A stretch of 64,000 bases of DNA from Wenyingzhuangia fucanilytica (GTDB lineage Bacteria; Bacteroidota; Bacteroidia; Flavobacteriales; Flavobacteriaceae): contig NZ_CP014224.1 in NCBI RefSeq assembly GCF_001697185.1, positions 930,001 through 994,000 on the forward strand. Direction: 5' to 3'. Position 1 is the stretch's first letter; the number at the start of each line of letters is the position of its first letter. A model generated the notes under the pieces. It did not search any database and was not told where the DNA came from. It saw only the letters and a list, made by a program, of their open reading frames with translations. Positions 1 through 10,000 of this stretch are shown here, in pieces. Made by a program: the position numbers and the translations under genes.

Positions 1-2148
1 TGTTAAGTCTAACGAAGAAAAATTAAAAACAATATTATTGTTGTTGTATGGTAAAACAATAGGTTCTTCTGAGTTTATATTGATTTTATCAGAGTGATTA
101 TAATAAGTGTTTTCGGTGTTGTTTTTTGAATTATTTAGAACAGAAAAATTAGTAATTACAGTAGTGGGGATTTTATTTTTTTGAGAAAATTTATTTGGGT
201 AAACAGTGTAAAACCCATCTCTATTTACAAAATACAACTTATCTTTTTTAGGGTTAGATGAGCTAGCTCCGTAAATAAAATGGTTTTCTTTAATACCATC
301 TTCAGTACCAAAAGGAACAAATTTGTTGTTTAATACATCAAAAAGAGTGATACCATCCAAGGTACTCATCCATATATGACCCTTTAAATCTTCTTCTATA
401 GATATAATGGTATTAGGTGAAATTCCTCTTGAATTTTCTTTGTTATAACTTTTAAAGTTGTTTTCCTCTTTTAAATAAAGGTTTAAACCACCACCTCTAG
501 TTCCAACCCATGTATTATGATTACTATCTTCATATATACATAAAATAGCATTAGAAGATAAACCGTTTTTACTTGGAAGAAATTTTTGAAAAGATTCGTT
601 GTTTAAATCAATTTTATAGAGTCCTTCACCACGAGTACCTATCCATAACTGATTATCACTTGTAAGCGTAAATACAGAGGTATGATTATTTTTTAGTTGT
701 TTAATAACACTTTTTTTAAAGTCAGAAAGAGGAGTTTTGTCATTAATAATATCTATTCCTCCATCCCATAAACCAATCCAAGTTTCATTTTTACTGATAG
801 GAATAATCGCTGTTATTGATTTTTTAAAAGTTTTAATTTTTTCTAACTTAATTTCATTTTGCTGATCGTTGTAGTTAATTGTTTGGAATAGTTGGTTATA
901 ACTACCTATAAATAGTTCTTTTTTGTTGTAGTCTGCTACAATAGTGTTTATGTTATTTATTTGAGGAGATAAATTAATTTTAACTTCACTAAAAGCGTTG
1001 TTATTGTATTTATAGATTCCGTCATTTGTTCCTACTAATATATTTTTTTCATCAAAAAATTGAATGTTAAGCGCATTTTGGGTTTTATGCTTTATGTGTT
1101 CACTAATATTATGTGAATTAAATAAAGAGTTTCTACTAATTAATTTACGAACTCCCTTATTAGATCCAATCCATAAATTACCATAAGAATCAAAAATGGT
1201 TGAGTTTATGTGTTTTGTTTGGAAGTCTTCTTGAGGGTAGTAATCAAAAAAATACTTATTGTCTTTTCTAGTAGCTTTTAACAAGCCATTAGTAGAACCT
1301 ATCCATAGTTGATTGTTAGAGTTGTTGTTTATAGAAAGTTCTGTAAGTCTATCTGTTTTTTTTAGATGTTCTAGGATATTAGGGTAAGGTTCTAAAACCT
1401 CTAATGTATAATTACTTTTATTATAACCCAATACATAAAACCCTTTGTCCGTTATAGCCAACAATTTATTTTGTGCAATGTTTTTTAACTTGATTACTTC
1501 TATGTTAAAATTTGTTTTAACATAATTGTTTTGAGAATCTATAGTATGTATTCCATTAGCGGAGCCCATCCATTGTCTATTATAGCTGTCTTCTGTAAAA
1601 CAGTTGATAGGATTATTTAATTTATAGGTTGTGTGGTAGTTTATTTTTTTAGGAAGTCCTAATGAATTATTCTGGTTTACAGGGATAATACTTTTTAAAT
1701 TATTGTTTTTAGCATTATATGTCCAAATAGTTCCTTTAGAGCTTTTTTGATAAACAATAGAGGTAGCATTTTTATTAAACCCTTTAAATTTATTTTGTTT
1801 TCTATTATAAAAAATTAAAAAACTCTCACTACCAATCCATAAGTTTTGATTCTCATCTTCTACAATAGAGTTGATATTATTGTTAGGTATAGAATACTCA
1901 TTAAAAACATTATTTTTAAAAGAGATTAGCTCATTACCATCATATCTATAAAGTCCAGTTTTTGTACCAATCCAAATAAAACCAAAACTATCTTCAAACA
2001 AGATGTTTATTTTTTTATTAAATGAACTCCCCTGTATATTTAGCTTGTGAAAAAGAGGAGGATTGTTTTGCGAAAAAACACTTGAGACATTTATGAACAG
2101 AAATAGTATTAAGAAAAACTTGATTAAGGGAGTAATTTTGTATCGCAC
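1..2148 (-). CDS. Hybrid two-component system regulator, N-terminal sensor part (cut by left edge)
   Basis: The minus-strand frame stays open from the left edge to a GTG at 2146-2148, about 716 codons; an in-frame stop lies four codons before the GTG. The first 25 or so residues form a signal peptide. The rest is a series of short repeats with cores such as FIWIGT, NLWIG and QLWIGT followed by GLYRYDG-like turns, typical of the reg_prop beta-propellers in the periplasmic sensor of hybrid two-component systems. The last codons before the edge (LPYNNNNIVFNFSSLD) match the start of a Y_Y_Y domain. In this family a membrane helix, histidine kinase, receiver and AraC domain follow; they would lie outside the window. 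It is divergent from the sulfatase and is the likely regulator of the adjacent PUL. No ATG is available, so the start is the least certain part. Confidence 0.88.
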   Translation of the reverse strand, partial: MRYKITPLIKFFLILFLFINVSSVFSQNNPPLFHKLNIQGSSFNKKINILFEDSFGFIWIGTKTGLYRYDGNELISFKNNVFNEYSIPNNNINSIVEDENQNLWIGSESFLIFYNRKQNKFKGFNKNATSIVYQKSSKGTIWTYNAKNNNLKSIIPVNQNNSLGLPKKINYHTTYKLNNPINCFTEDSYNRQWMGSANGIHTIDSQNNYVKTNFNIEVIKLKNIAQNKLLAITDKGFYVLGYNKSNYTLEVLEPYPNILEHLKKTDRLTELSINNNSNNQLWIGSTNGLLKATRKDNKYFFDYYPQEDFQTKHINSTIFDSYGNLWIGSNKGVRKLISRNSLFNSHNISEHIKHKTQNALNIQFFDEKNILVGTNDGIYKYNNNAFSEVKINLSPQINNINTIVADYNKKELFIGSYNQLFQTINYNDQQNEIKLEKIKTFKKSITAIIPISKNETWIGLWDGGIDIINDKTPLSDFKKSVIKQLKNNHTSVFTLTSDNQLWIGTRGEGLYKIDLNNESFQKFLPSKNGLSSNAILCIYEDSNHNTWVGTRGGGLNLYLKEENNFKSYNKENSRGISPNTIISIEEDLKGHIWMSTLDGITLFDVLNNKFVPFGTEDGIKENHFIYGASSSNPKKDKLYFVNRDGFYTVYPNKFSQKNKIPTTVITNFSVLNNSKNNTENTYYNHSDKININSEEPIVLPYNNNNIVFNFSSLDLT

Positions 2149-2469
2149 GGTAATAGATAGTTAAAAATTTTACAAACAACCTATTTTTGCTTGTTTATAA
2201 AAGAATAAACAAAACTGTTGTTATATTTTAGCAATTTCATCATTTTTTTTATAGAATAATAAAAAAATATAGACTTAAATGTTGCCTGGTAGGTGTCTTA
2301 ATGTTGCAAAGCGTTAAAAATAGACGAAACAGGTAATATTGCAACATATAAGGGTGTTAAATGAGAATTGTAGGTTTTATATAGTTTGTAGTTTTGATTA
2401 TTGTGTTTTTTTAGATTGATATCTAAATACACAATTCTTAGTAGTAAAGATTTATTTATATAATTTATA
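2149..2469. promoter_or_regulatory. Divergent intergenic region with three candidate operator half-sites
   Basis: These 321 bases separate the regulator (minus) from the sulfatase (plus). They contain CTTAAATGTTGCC at 2274-2286, CTTAATGTTGCAA at 2297-2309, and the inverted form TTGCAACATATAAG at 2339-2352. ATGTTGCAA and TTGCAACAT form an exact 9-bp inverted repeat, and the two direct copies are 22-23 nt apart, about two helical turns. A -7-like TAGTTTTG lies at 2389-2396. I infer binding by the adjacent regulator; no protein-coding gene is convincing here. Confidence 0.5.
2339..2396 (+). promoter_or_regulatory. Candidate regulated promoter of the sulfatase operon
   Basis: TTGCAACATATAA (2339-2351) is followed by TAA and TGAGAATT (2362-2369), then TAGTTTTG (2389-2396), which fits the Bacteroidota -7 consensus TAnnTTTG. 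There is no good -33 TTTG, as expected for an activator-dependent promoter. The same elements recur at the same spacing before the first susC gene (6895-6952). The upstream module is well supported by this repetition; the exact transcription start is inferred. Confidence 0.5.
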
Positions 2470-3945
2470 ATGATGATTAGATATAACATCCAATTTTTTG
2501 TCTTACTGATTTCTTTAGTTTTAGTTTCATGCAGTTCGACAAGTAAAAAGAAAAACGAAACACCATCTAGTTTAAACAAACCAAATATCATATATATTTT
2601 AGCTGATGATTTAGGTTATGGAGATTTAAGTATTTATGGTCAAAAAAACTTTAAAACACCTAATATTGATAAACTAGCTTCTCAAGGAATGTTGTTTACT
2701 CAGCATTATTCAGGAAGTACTGTTTGTGCTCCTTCAAGATCAGCTTTAATGACAGGTATGCATACCGGACATACCGTAATCCGTGGGAATAAAGAAATTC
2801 AGCCAGAAGGTCAATACCCAATTCCTGATGACACTTACACTTTAGCAGAAGCTATGAAAAAGGCAGGTTATACCACTGGTGCTTTTGGTAAATGGGGACT
2901 TGGGTTTCCTGGTTCAGAAGGAGATCCTGTAAATCAAGGTTTTGATACTTTTTTTGGTTATAACTGTCAACGTTTAGGACATAAATATTACCCTAATCAT
3001 TTATGGTCTAATAGAGATTCAATTGTTATTAAGGAAAATAAAAAATTTGCTAATGGAGTATATGCTCCAGCTGTTATTCATGAAAAAACACTTCAGTTTA
3101 TAGAAGAAAATAAAGAGAAACCTTTCTTTGCTTATGTAGCATCTATTATTCCTCATGCAGAATTAGCAGCACCTAAAGAAATAATGGATAAGTATAGAGG
3201 TAAGTTTTTGCCAGAAAAAGAATATATCTCTGATGCATCTTCAGAAAAGCTATTGGATGGAGCTTATGCTAGCCAAAAGGAATCTCATGCTGCATTTGCT
3301 GCAATGGTAGATTTATTAGATCAGCAGGTTGGAGAAATTATGAGTAAGATAGAGGAGTTGGGTATTGCCAACAATACTATTGTTGTCTTTACTTCAGATA
3401 ACGGTCCTCACAAGGAGGGTGGAGCAGATCCTAATTATTTTAATAGTAATGGTGATCTTAAAGGATATAAAAGAGATTTGTATGAAGGAGGAATTAGAGT
3501 GCCTTTAATTGTAAAATGGCCAGGTAAAGTAAAAGAAGGTAGTGTTTCAGATCATATTTCTGCATTTTGGGATGTTTTTCCAACATTTTCAGAAATAGTA
3601 GGAGTGAAAACACCTAATAATATTGATGGTATATCATTTTTACCAGAGCTGACTGGTAATGAAAAAAATCAAAAAAATCATGAATATTTATATTGGGAAT
3701 TTCACGAAAGAGGAGGTCGTCAAGCAGTTAGAATGGGTAATTGGAAAGCGGTAAAGTACAACGTACTAAAAAAACCGAATGCAAAAATAGAGTTGTATGA
3801 TTTGTCTAATGATGTTGGAGAAAAGAATAATGTAGCTAGCCAACACCCTGAAATTGTTTCTAAAATGGAAACTATTTTAAAAGAAGCAAGAACAGATTCT
3901 AACGTATTTAAGTTTGCTCAGAAAACATTTTTAGGACATGATTAA
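2470..3945 (+). CDS. S1-family (arylsulfatase-type) sulfatase lipoprotein
   Basis: A 491-residue type I sulfatase, likely removing O-sulfate esters from a polysaccharide or its fragments. The N-terminus is a lipoprotein signal ending in LVSC, with Cys21 as the lipidated residue. The sulfatase core begins with ADDLGYGD (Asp46-Asp47, calcium ligands). The active-site signature CAPSR has Cys86 as the residue converted to formylglycine, and TSDNGPH supplies later metal ligands. The length fits an intact S1 enzyme; a maturase gene is not in the window. It overlaps the downstream glycoside hydrolase by 8 nt, so the two are probably co-translated. Its position beside a hybrid two-component regulator and SusC/D pairs places it in a sulfated-glycan locus. 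The specific sulfate position and sugar cannot be read from this sequence. Confidence 0.93.
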   Translation: MMIRYNIQFFVLLISLVLVSCSSTSKKKNETPSSLNKPNIIYILADDLGYGDLSIYGQKNFKTPNIDKLASQGMLFTQHYSGSTVCAPSRSALMTGMHTGHTVIRGNKEIQPEGQYPIPDDTYTLAEAMKKAGYTTGAFGKWGLGFPGSEGDPVNQGFDTFFGYNCQRLGHKYYPNHLWSNRDSIVIKENKKFANGVYAPAVIHEKTLQFIEENKEKPFFAYVASIIPHAELAAPKEIMDKYRGKFLPEKEYISDASSEKLLDGAYASQKESHAAFAAMVDLLDQQVGEIMSKIEELGIANNTIVVFTSDNGPHKEGGADPNYFNSNGDLKGYKRDLYEGGIRVPLIVKWPGKVKEGSVSDHISAFWDVFPTFSEIVGVKTPNNIDGISFLPELTGNEKNQKNHEYLYWEFHERGGRQAVRMGNWKAVKYNVLKKPNAKIELYDLSNDVGEKNNVASQHPEIVSKMETILKEARTDSNVFKFAQKTFLGHD

Positions 3946-6553
3946 AAAAAATATAAAAAGATATGTAAACAAGGCTATTTTATTAATAGCCTTGTTTAGT
4001 TTTATTTTAAGTTTTGCACAGCAAGAGCAAGGAATAATTAATATTAATACTCAAAATGGACACCCTGTTAAAGTGGGGGCAAGCGGATTCAACGTACGTA
4101 TTGCAGATAAAAGTTGGAATTATACACATCCTGATTTTAGAGAAACAGTACATCAACTAAAACCAGGATGGCTTCGTTATTTTTCTGGTACTATGGGAGA
4201 TGCTTTTAGTAGTGCAACTGGTCAATATGATATTGATTATGCTATGATGTTTAATCATTCCAAACAATACTTAAAAGGATATAGATTTACAGAAGTTAAA
4301 GGTCCACATCGTATTATTGATTTGTATGATTTATTAAGTGAGATAAATGGAAAATTAATTGTTACTGTTAATGGATTTTCTGAAACTCCAGAAATGACAA
4401 AAGAATTAGCGAGATTTTGTAAAAACAATAATATTGAAGTTGCAACATGGCAGTTTTGTAATGAGCCTTATTTTTATGTGCCACACAGAGGTTTGTATTG
4501 GTGGAATAATGGATATGATTATGCTGCTAAAATGAAACCTCATGCAGATGCTATTAGAGAGGTTTTTCCCGATGCTTATTTGGCTTTAAATTGTACTTGG
4601 GATGGTATCTGGGGTTTTATGAAAGAGATTAATCAATATCAAAAAGAACATGGAGCTTATTGGAATGTGTTTTCTAAACACTCTTATGCTCCTCATACAG
4701 GTAAAAAAGAATCTTTAGACGAGGCATATAGAAGAGGAAATTCTAAGATTTTAGAAGCTACTTCTCCTAAGGCAATGCAAGAAATTGAAGATTATACCTG
4801 GGAAAATGTTCCAATGGTGATAACTGAGTTTGGGGTTTGGAATACTCCTTTGAATGGAATTTACTCAAGTATTTACAATATTGAGTATGTTATGAGGCAA
4901 TTACAACACACTAATACATGGTATATAGGAGCGCATGAAATAAGTAGTAAATTCCAACCGAAAAAAAATATTAATAAACAAATAGAAGAAGCTTATCAGA
5001 ATGGGACTATTCTAAAAACTGATAGTATTTCAACTGGAATTAAAAAAACACTAGAAGGAAAAGCTTATGAAATTTTTCATAACGTAACCAATCATACTGA
5101 TTTTGTTTTTGAGTCTACTGTAGTTAATGGATTTAATGCTCCAGGAATGAAAAACACTAATAAAGTTGGTTTTTATTCTCAAGCTTATAGGGGGATTAAT
5201 GGTTATAATTATTTAGTGTTTACTAATAGAACAAGTCAGTCTAAAGATTTTACTATAAACGTAGATGGAAAACTATTAAACAGGAAAATAGAAACCCAAT
5301 TTATTCATGCGGATTCTTTACAAGTACAGAATACAGATATTATAAATAAAGTATGTAAAAATGGAAGTTTAAATATTCCTGCATACAGTGTAACAGTTGC
5401 AAAGTGGAAGTCTAAATCTGTAGTAAAACCATTATCTCCAGTTGTTTATAAAGGTGAAGTTAAAAAATCAGGAATAAAACTAACATGGGGAGCGGTTGAA
5501 AATGCAAATAGTTATATGGTTAGTTATGGTAAATCAATCAATGACCTAAATCATAAATTAAAGGTTAGGAAAGGGACTTCTGTAGAGATTAATAATTTAG
5601 AAAACGGAGAAGAGTATTACTTTAGGATGCTTGCTAAAAATAAACTAGGAGAAAGTGAATATTCCAATCACATAAAATTAAAGTTTGATAAACCAAATAC
5701 ACCAGATATTTTTAAGACTTCAAGGAGAAATAATACAGCTACTGTTTTTTGGAAAAGTGTAGCCAATACAACAGCATACAAGTTAAAGTATATTAACACT
5801 AAAACAAGTCAAGAAAATATTATTGATGTTAACAATGTTTATGGGTACAGAGTAGAGGGATTGGCTTATGATGTTGTTTATCAATTTTCAGTTGCAGCAT
5901 ATAATGGTTTTGGGGTTGGTGAATATTCAAAACCAGTTAGATTGATTTTGTCAGAAAAGGTGCCTTTAAGTCCTAGAAATGTATCAGCAATCAGAAATCA
6001 AGAAGGAAATGTTTTGGTGAAATGGATTACACAAAATGATGTTGATTCAGAAACTACTTATAATGTTTATAGGGGTGAAAAACTTCATCATTATAGTAAA
6101 ATAGCAGAGGGTATAAATGCATCTAGTTACATAGATACTACAGCAATAAAGGATAAAGTTTATTATTATACTGTAAAAGCAGAAACATCTGCTGGAGAAA
6201 GTAATTTTTATCCTAATTCAGCAACATTAATTGATGTTAAAGAAACATCTTCTGTGAGAATAGATAAGGTAGAAAAGCAAAAAGATGGTTATTTGTTTTA
6301 TGTTTCTTATAACAATGTACTACTTGATGGAGAATATTCATATGGACTTAAAATAGAAAATATATCATATTTAACTGTCGAAGAGCAATTGCTAAATGGA
6401 GTAGACTTACACACAACCGATAAAACTTTTAAGGTTTTTATTTCTAATTCAGAATTGACAAAGAAATCAAAATATGCAGTTAAAGCATTCATTAAAACAA
6501 ACGGAAAAAGTATATACAGTAAGTTGCCAAATAAAACTATTGTTACAGATTAA
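3938..6553 (+). CDS. Secreted clan-A-like glycoside hydrolase with fibronectin type III domains, family unassigned
   Basis: An 871-residue protein with a signal peptide (about residues 1-27) ending near SFAQQ. The first about 490 residues look like a retaining (beta/alpha)8 hydrolase: WQFCNEPYF has Glu176 as candidate acid/base, and MVITEFGVWN has Glu297 as candidate nucleophile, near the ends of strands 4 and 7 as in clan GH-A. Three fibronectin type III-like domains follow at about 500-585, 587-675 and 676-765, then a further about 100-residue beta-rich tail. No type IX secretion C-terminal signal is evident. It is translationally coupled to the sulfatase and followed by a terminator. I cannot assign it to a GH family; GH39/51/79-like relatives are possible. 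It is likely the main depolymerase or oligosaccharide hydrolase of this PUL. Confidence 0.75.
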   Translation: MIKKNIKRYVNKAILLIALFSFILSFAQQEQGIININTQNGHPVKVGASGFNVRIADKSWNYTHPDFRETVHQLKPGWLRYFSGTMGDAFSSATGQYDIDYAMMFNHSKQYLKGYRFTEVKGPHRIIDLYDLLSEINGKLIVTVNGFSETPEMTKELARFCKNNNIEVATWQFCNEPYFYVPHRGLYWWNNGYDYAAKMKPHADAIREVFPDAYLALNCTWDGIWGFMKEINQYQKEHGAYWNVFSKHSYAPHTGKKESLDEAYRRGNSKILEATSPKAMQEIEDYTWENVPMVITEFGVWNTPLNGIYSSIYNIEYVMRQLQHTNTWYIGAHEISSKFQPKKNINKQIEEAYQNGTILKTDSISTGIKKTLEGKAYEIFHNVTNHTDFVFESTVVNGFNAPGMKNTNKVGFYSQAYRGINGYNYLVFTNRTSQSKDFTINVDGKLLNRKIETQFIHADSLQVQNTDIINKVCKNGSLNIPAYSVTVAKWKSKSVVKPLSPVVYKGEVKKSGIKLTWGAVENANSYMVSYGKSINDLNHKLKVRKGTSVEINNLENGEEYYFRMLAKNKLGESEYSNHIKLKFDKPNTPDIFKTSRRNNTATVFWKSVANTTAYKLKYINTKTSQENIIDVNNVYGYRVEGLAYDVVYQFSVAAYNGFGVGEYSKPVRLILSEKVPLSPRNVSAIRNQEGNVLVKWITQNDVDSETTYNVYRGEKLHHYSKIAEGINASSYIDTTAIKDKVYYYTVKAETSAGESNFYPNSATLIDVKETSSVRIDKVEKQKDGYLFYVSYNNVLLDGEYSYGLKIENISYLTVEEQLLNGVDLHTTDKTFKVFISNSELTKKSKYAVKAFIKTNGKSIYSKLPNKTIVTD

Positions 6554-6565
6554 TTATAAGTAGGT

Positions 6566-6596
6566 AAAAAGGGAGCTAGCATAGCTCCCTTTTTTA
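6566..6596 (+). terminator. Rho-independent terminator after the sulfatase-hydrolase operon
   Basis: GGGAGCTA and TAGCTCCC form an 8-bp stem with a 3-nt loop (6571-6589), followed by a T run. It lies 17 nt after the hydrolase stop and separates this operon from the SusC/D operon. Confidence 0.88.
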
Positions 6597-6599
6597 TAA

Positions 6600-7019
6600 T
6601 TAATAGTACTCTTGAAATAGTACGAAGCAATTGTGTTTTTTTTCATGAAATGGATTACTCATAGAATATTGCTAATGAGTATAGTTCCTTAAACCTGTAA
6701 GTGTAGTCCTGTATAAGAAAATATAGGATGTTCTTAAAATTATAATCAAAACATAACGAATTCTAATCAGATTATAGACTGAATTTTTATAAATGATTTT
6801 AATGTAAAAAGTAATTGGTAGGAATCTCAATTATTAAATAAATACACGTTAATTAGTTTAAAACAAAGGGGTTTTGGTTGTTGGTGTGCTTTTTTTGCAA
6901 CATATAAACCCTCTAATTGAGAATTTAACAATCTCTATTCTTGTTAAGTTTACCTTAAGAATTAAAATCTAAAATATGACTTATCATAAATTAAAACTAT
7001 TAAAACTAAATTATACTAA
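6600..7019 (+). promoter_or_regulatory. Upstream region of the SusC/SusD operon
   Basis: About 420 AT-rich bases with no convincing gene. The distal part (6600-6840) shows no structure I can name. The proximal part holds TTGCAACATATAA (6895-6907), TAA, TGAGAATT (6918-6925) and a -7-like TAAGTTTA (6945-6952), the same order and spacing as before the sulfatase gene. An imperfect inverted partner of the first element (GGGGTTTTGGTTGTTG) lies at 6869-6884. The leader from the -7 element to the start codon is about 65 nt. Confidence 0.5.
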
Positions 7020-10000
7020 ATGAACATGAAAACGAATAACAAAAGAAAATTGATTTGTTTTTTGATGAAAACAATGAAAGTTCATGAAAAGACTTTTAAG
7101 TTGATATTATGTGCTATTTTGATGTGTATATCACTATTTGGTAAAAATGAAGTATATGCTCAGGGACCTAAAAAAGTTATAGCAAAAGGACAAATTGTAG
7201 ACGAAAACAATCTTCCGTTGTTGGGGGCAACGATATTACAGCAAAATACTTCTAGAGGAGGAGTTGCTGATTTTGATGGTAACTTTAGTTTAGAGATAGA
7301 CTATAATTCAAATATAGAAATTAGTTATGTAGGGTATAAAACACAGGTTATTCAAAACGTAACAAATTCATCTATTATAAAAGTTAAATTACAACCAGAC
7401 TCTACTAATTTAGAAGAAGTTGTAATTGTTGGTTTTGGAACTCAGACCAAACAAACTTTAGTAGGAGCTGTAGAATCTGTAAAAGGAGAAGAATTACAAC
7501 AAGTAGGTTCTGTTAGTACTATATCAGAAGGTTTACAAGGAATGTTACCAGGGTTAACAGTAATTAATACCAATGGAAAACCAGGATCAGATGCCGCAGA
7601 TATTTATTTAAGAGGTAGATCTTCTTGGAATGAAACAGGTCCTCTTACATTGGTAGATGGAATTCAGCGTGATATTAATAACCTTGATCCTAATGAAATA
7701 GAAACTATTTCTATTTTAAAAGATGCATCTGCAACAGCCGTTTATGGAGTAAGAGGTGCAAATGGGGTTATTTTAATTACTACAAAGAGAGGTAGAGTTG
7801 GAAAACCTAAATTTAATTTTACATCTAATTTTGGTATTAAAGATCCTACAGCTGAGCCAGAATATGCAGATTATATTACCTCTCAAAGAATGTATAATGA
7901 AGCAGCGGCAAATGAAGGGCTTTGGGGGCAACTAATACCGCAAACAACTATTAATGCATGGATTCAAAATTACGATCAAAGAGGACCAAATAATATTTAT
8001 TTCCCAGAAGTAGACTGGACAGATGAAGTAGTAGGTTTAGGTTATGAGCAAACTTATAATTTAAACATGAGTGGAGGTTCAAAGCTAGTACGTTACTTTG
8101 TTTCCTTAGGTCATAGAAATGATGGGGATATTTTTCAAACAACTCCCCAAGAGGAATATGATCCTGCTTTTAATTTAAAAAAGTACAATTGGAGAACAAA
8201 TTTAGATTTTGATGTTACACCTACTACCAAATTTAGTGTAAACTTTTCTGGAAACTATAGAATAAGAACACAACCAGGATATCGTATTGATGGAAATGGT
8301 GAAGATGGTTTTGGACAATCTCAATTTTTTGGACTTCTTTATAGTTCACCTAGAAACTTATTCCCTATCAGATATGATGATGGATATGGAGATAGTTCTA
8401 ATGGTGAAGCCAATTTGATTATGGCTTTAAATGAAGGAGGAGTTAGAACTTATAAATATTTTCAAGGTTTTTATGATGCTCAATTAACACAAGGTTTAGA
8501 TTTTATAACTAAAGGGTTAAGTTTTAAAGGAAGTATTAATTATTCTTCTCAATCTAGTTATGAAGAAAGAATTTTAAGAGGAGGTCTAGGTTCTGCAAAT
8601 GTTGGGATCATAAGATATTTTAGAAACTACGATTATGCTAATCCAATAGTAGGTGCCGATGGTAGTGTAAGTTATCCTTTGTTGTCCGAAGTAAGGTTTC
8701 CAAACGATCAATCTCAAGGAACACCTGTAGTTGCAACAAATCCTAATTTGTTTTCATACCAAAGAAGATTAAATTATAAGTTTCAGTTAGATTATAATCG
8801 TGCTTTTGGAGATCATATTGTAAAAGCAAATGCAATTATGACTAGACAAATCACCAATACTCGAAATAAATATCCAGCAAAAAGAGAAGAGTGGATTGGA
8901 CGTGTAAACTACTATTATAAAAAACGTTATTTATTAGAGTTAAACGGTTCTTATTCTGGTTCTGAAAAATTTTCTCCTAAAAATAGATTTGGTTTTTTTC
9001 CATCAGTTGGTTTAGGATGGGTAGCTTCCGAAGAGTCATTTGTGAAAGCAATTACAGGAGATTGGCTAGACTTATTAAAAGTAAATTATTCATATGGAGT
9101 AACTGGGGCTGATGGTAATGAGTTTCCAAACAATGATCAAGATCGTTTTCAGTATGTTCAAATATTTAATACAGGAGGTAATGTAAACTTTGGGTATGAT
9201 GCTTTAACAGGTTATGGACCTAGATATGTAGAAGGGTCTCTTGCCAATGAAAGTGCAGGATGGGAAACAAGTCATGTACACAACTTAGCGTTTAAATTTG
9301 AGGTTCTTAAAAAATTAACATTAGGTTTAGATCTATATAAAGAAAATAGAACCAATATTTTAATGGATGTTAGACAACAGTCGTTTACTGGGGTAGTAAA
9401 TCCACCAACAGGAAATTTAGGGGAAACCAAAAAACACGGTTATGAATTTCAAGTAAGTTGGAAAGATAAAATTACAAAAGACCTATCCTATGGGGTTGAT
9501 TTTAACACTGCTTTTTCAGAAAACAGAATTGTTTTTAGAAATGATCCAGCAGGACAATTAGATTATTTAAAACAAGCAGGAAAACCAATTGGATGGAATA
9601 GTTCAGGAGGTCAAAGATATTTAGATGCAGGTTTTTATAACAGTTTAGATGATCTTTATAATGGAGCAACTCCAAGTTTAGGGGTAGCTCAGGGTAGTTT
9701 GCTTCCTGGGGATGTTTCTTATGTTGATTATAATGGAGATGGTCAAATTACAAACGAAGATCTTGTTGCCATGGATAAGTCAATTAAATTCCCATTAAAC
9801 ACATATAATTTAGGATTAAATATAGGGTATAAGAACTTATCATTATCAGCAAGATTTTATGGAGTATCAAATACAGCATACATTATTCCAAATCTTTATT
9901 ATTATGATGATATGAGTAATTATATTCAGTCAAATCCTGATGTATTAGACAGATGGACTCCTGAAACTGCTGCAACAGCAACAAAACCAGTATTACACTT

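Noticed and set aside
2298-2591. Minus-strand frame of 97 codons over the sulfatase start and its upstream region
   Set aside because: It overlaps the operator region and the signal-peptide part of the sulfatase, has low-complexity composition and no recognisable start context or homology pattern.
3938-6553. Type IX secretion C-terminal sorting domain on the glycoside hydrolase
   Set aside because: The end lacks the usual short beta-sandwich signature with GxY and KxxL-type endings; it finishes in a generic beta-rich tail.
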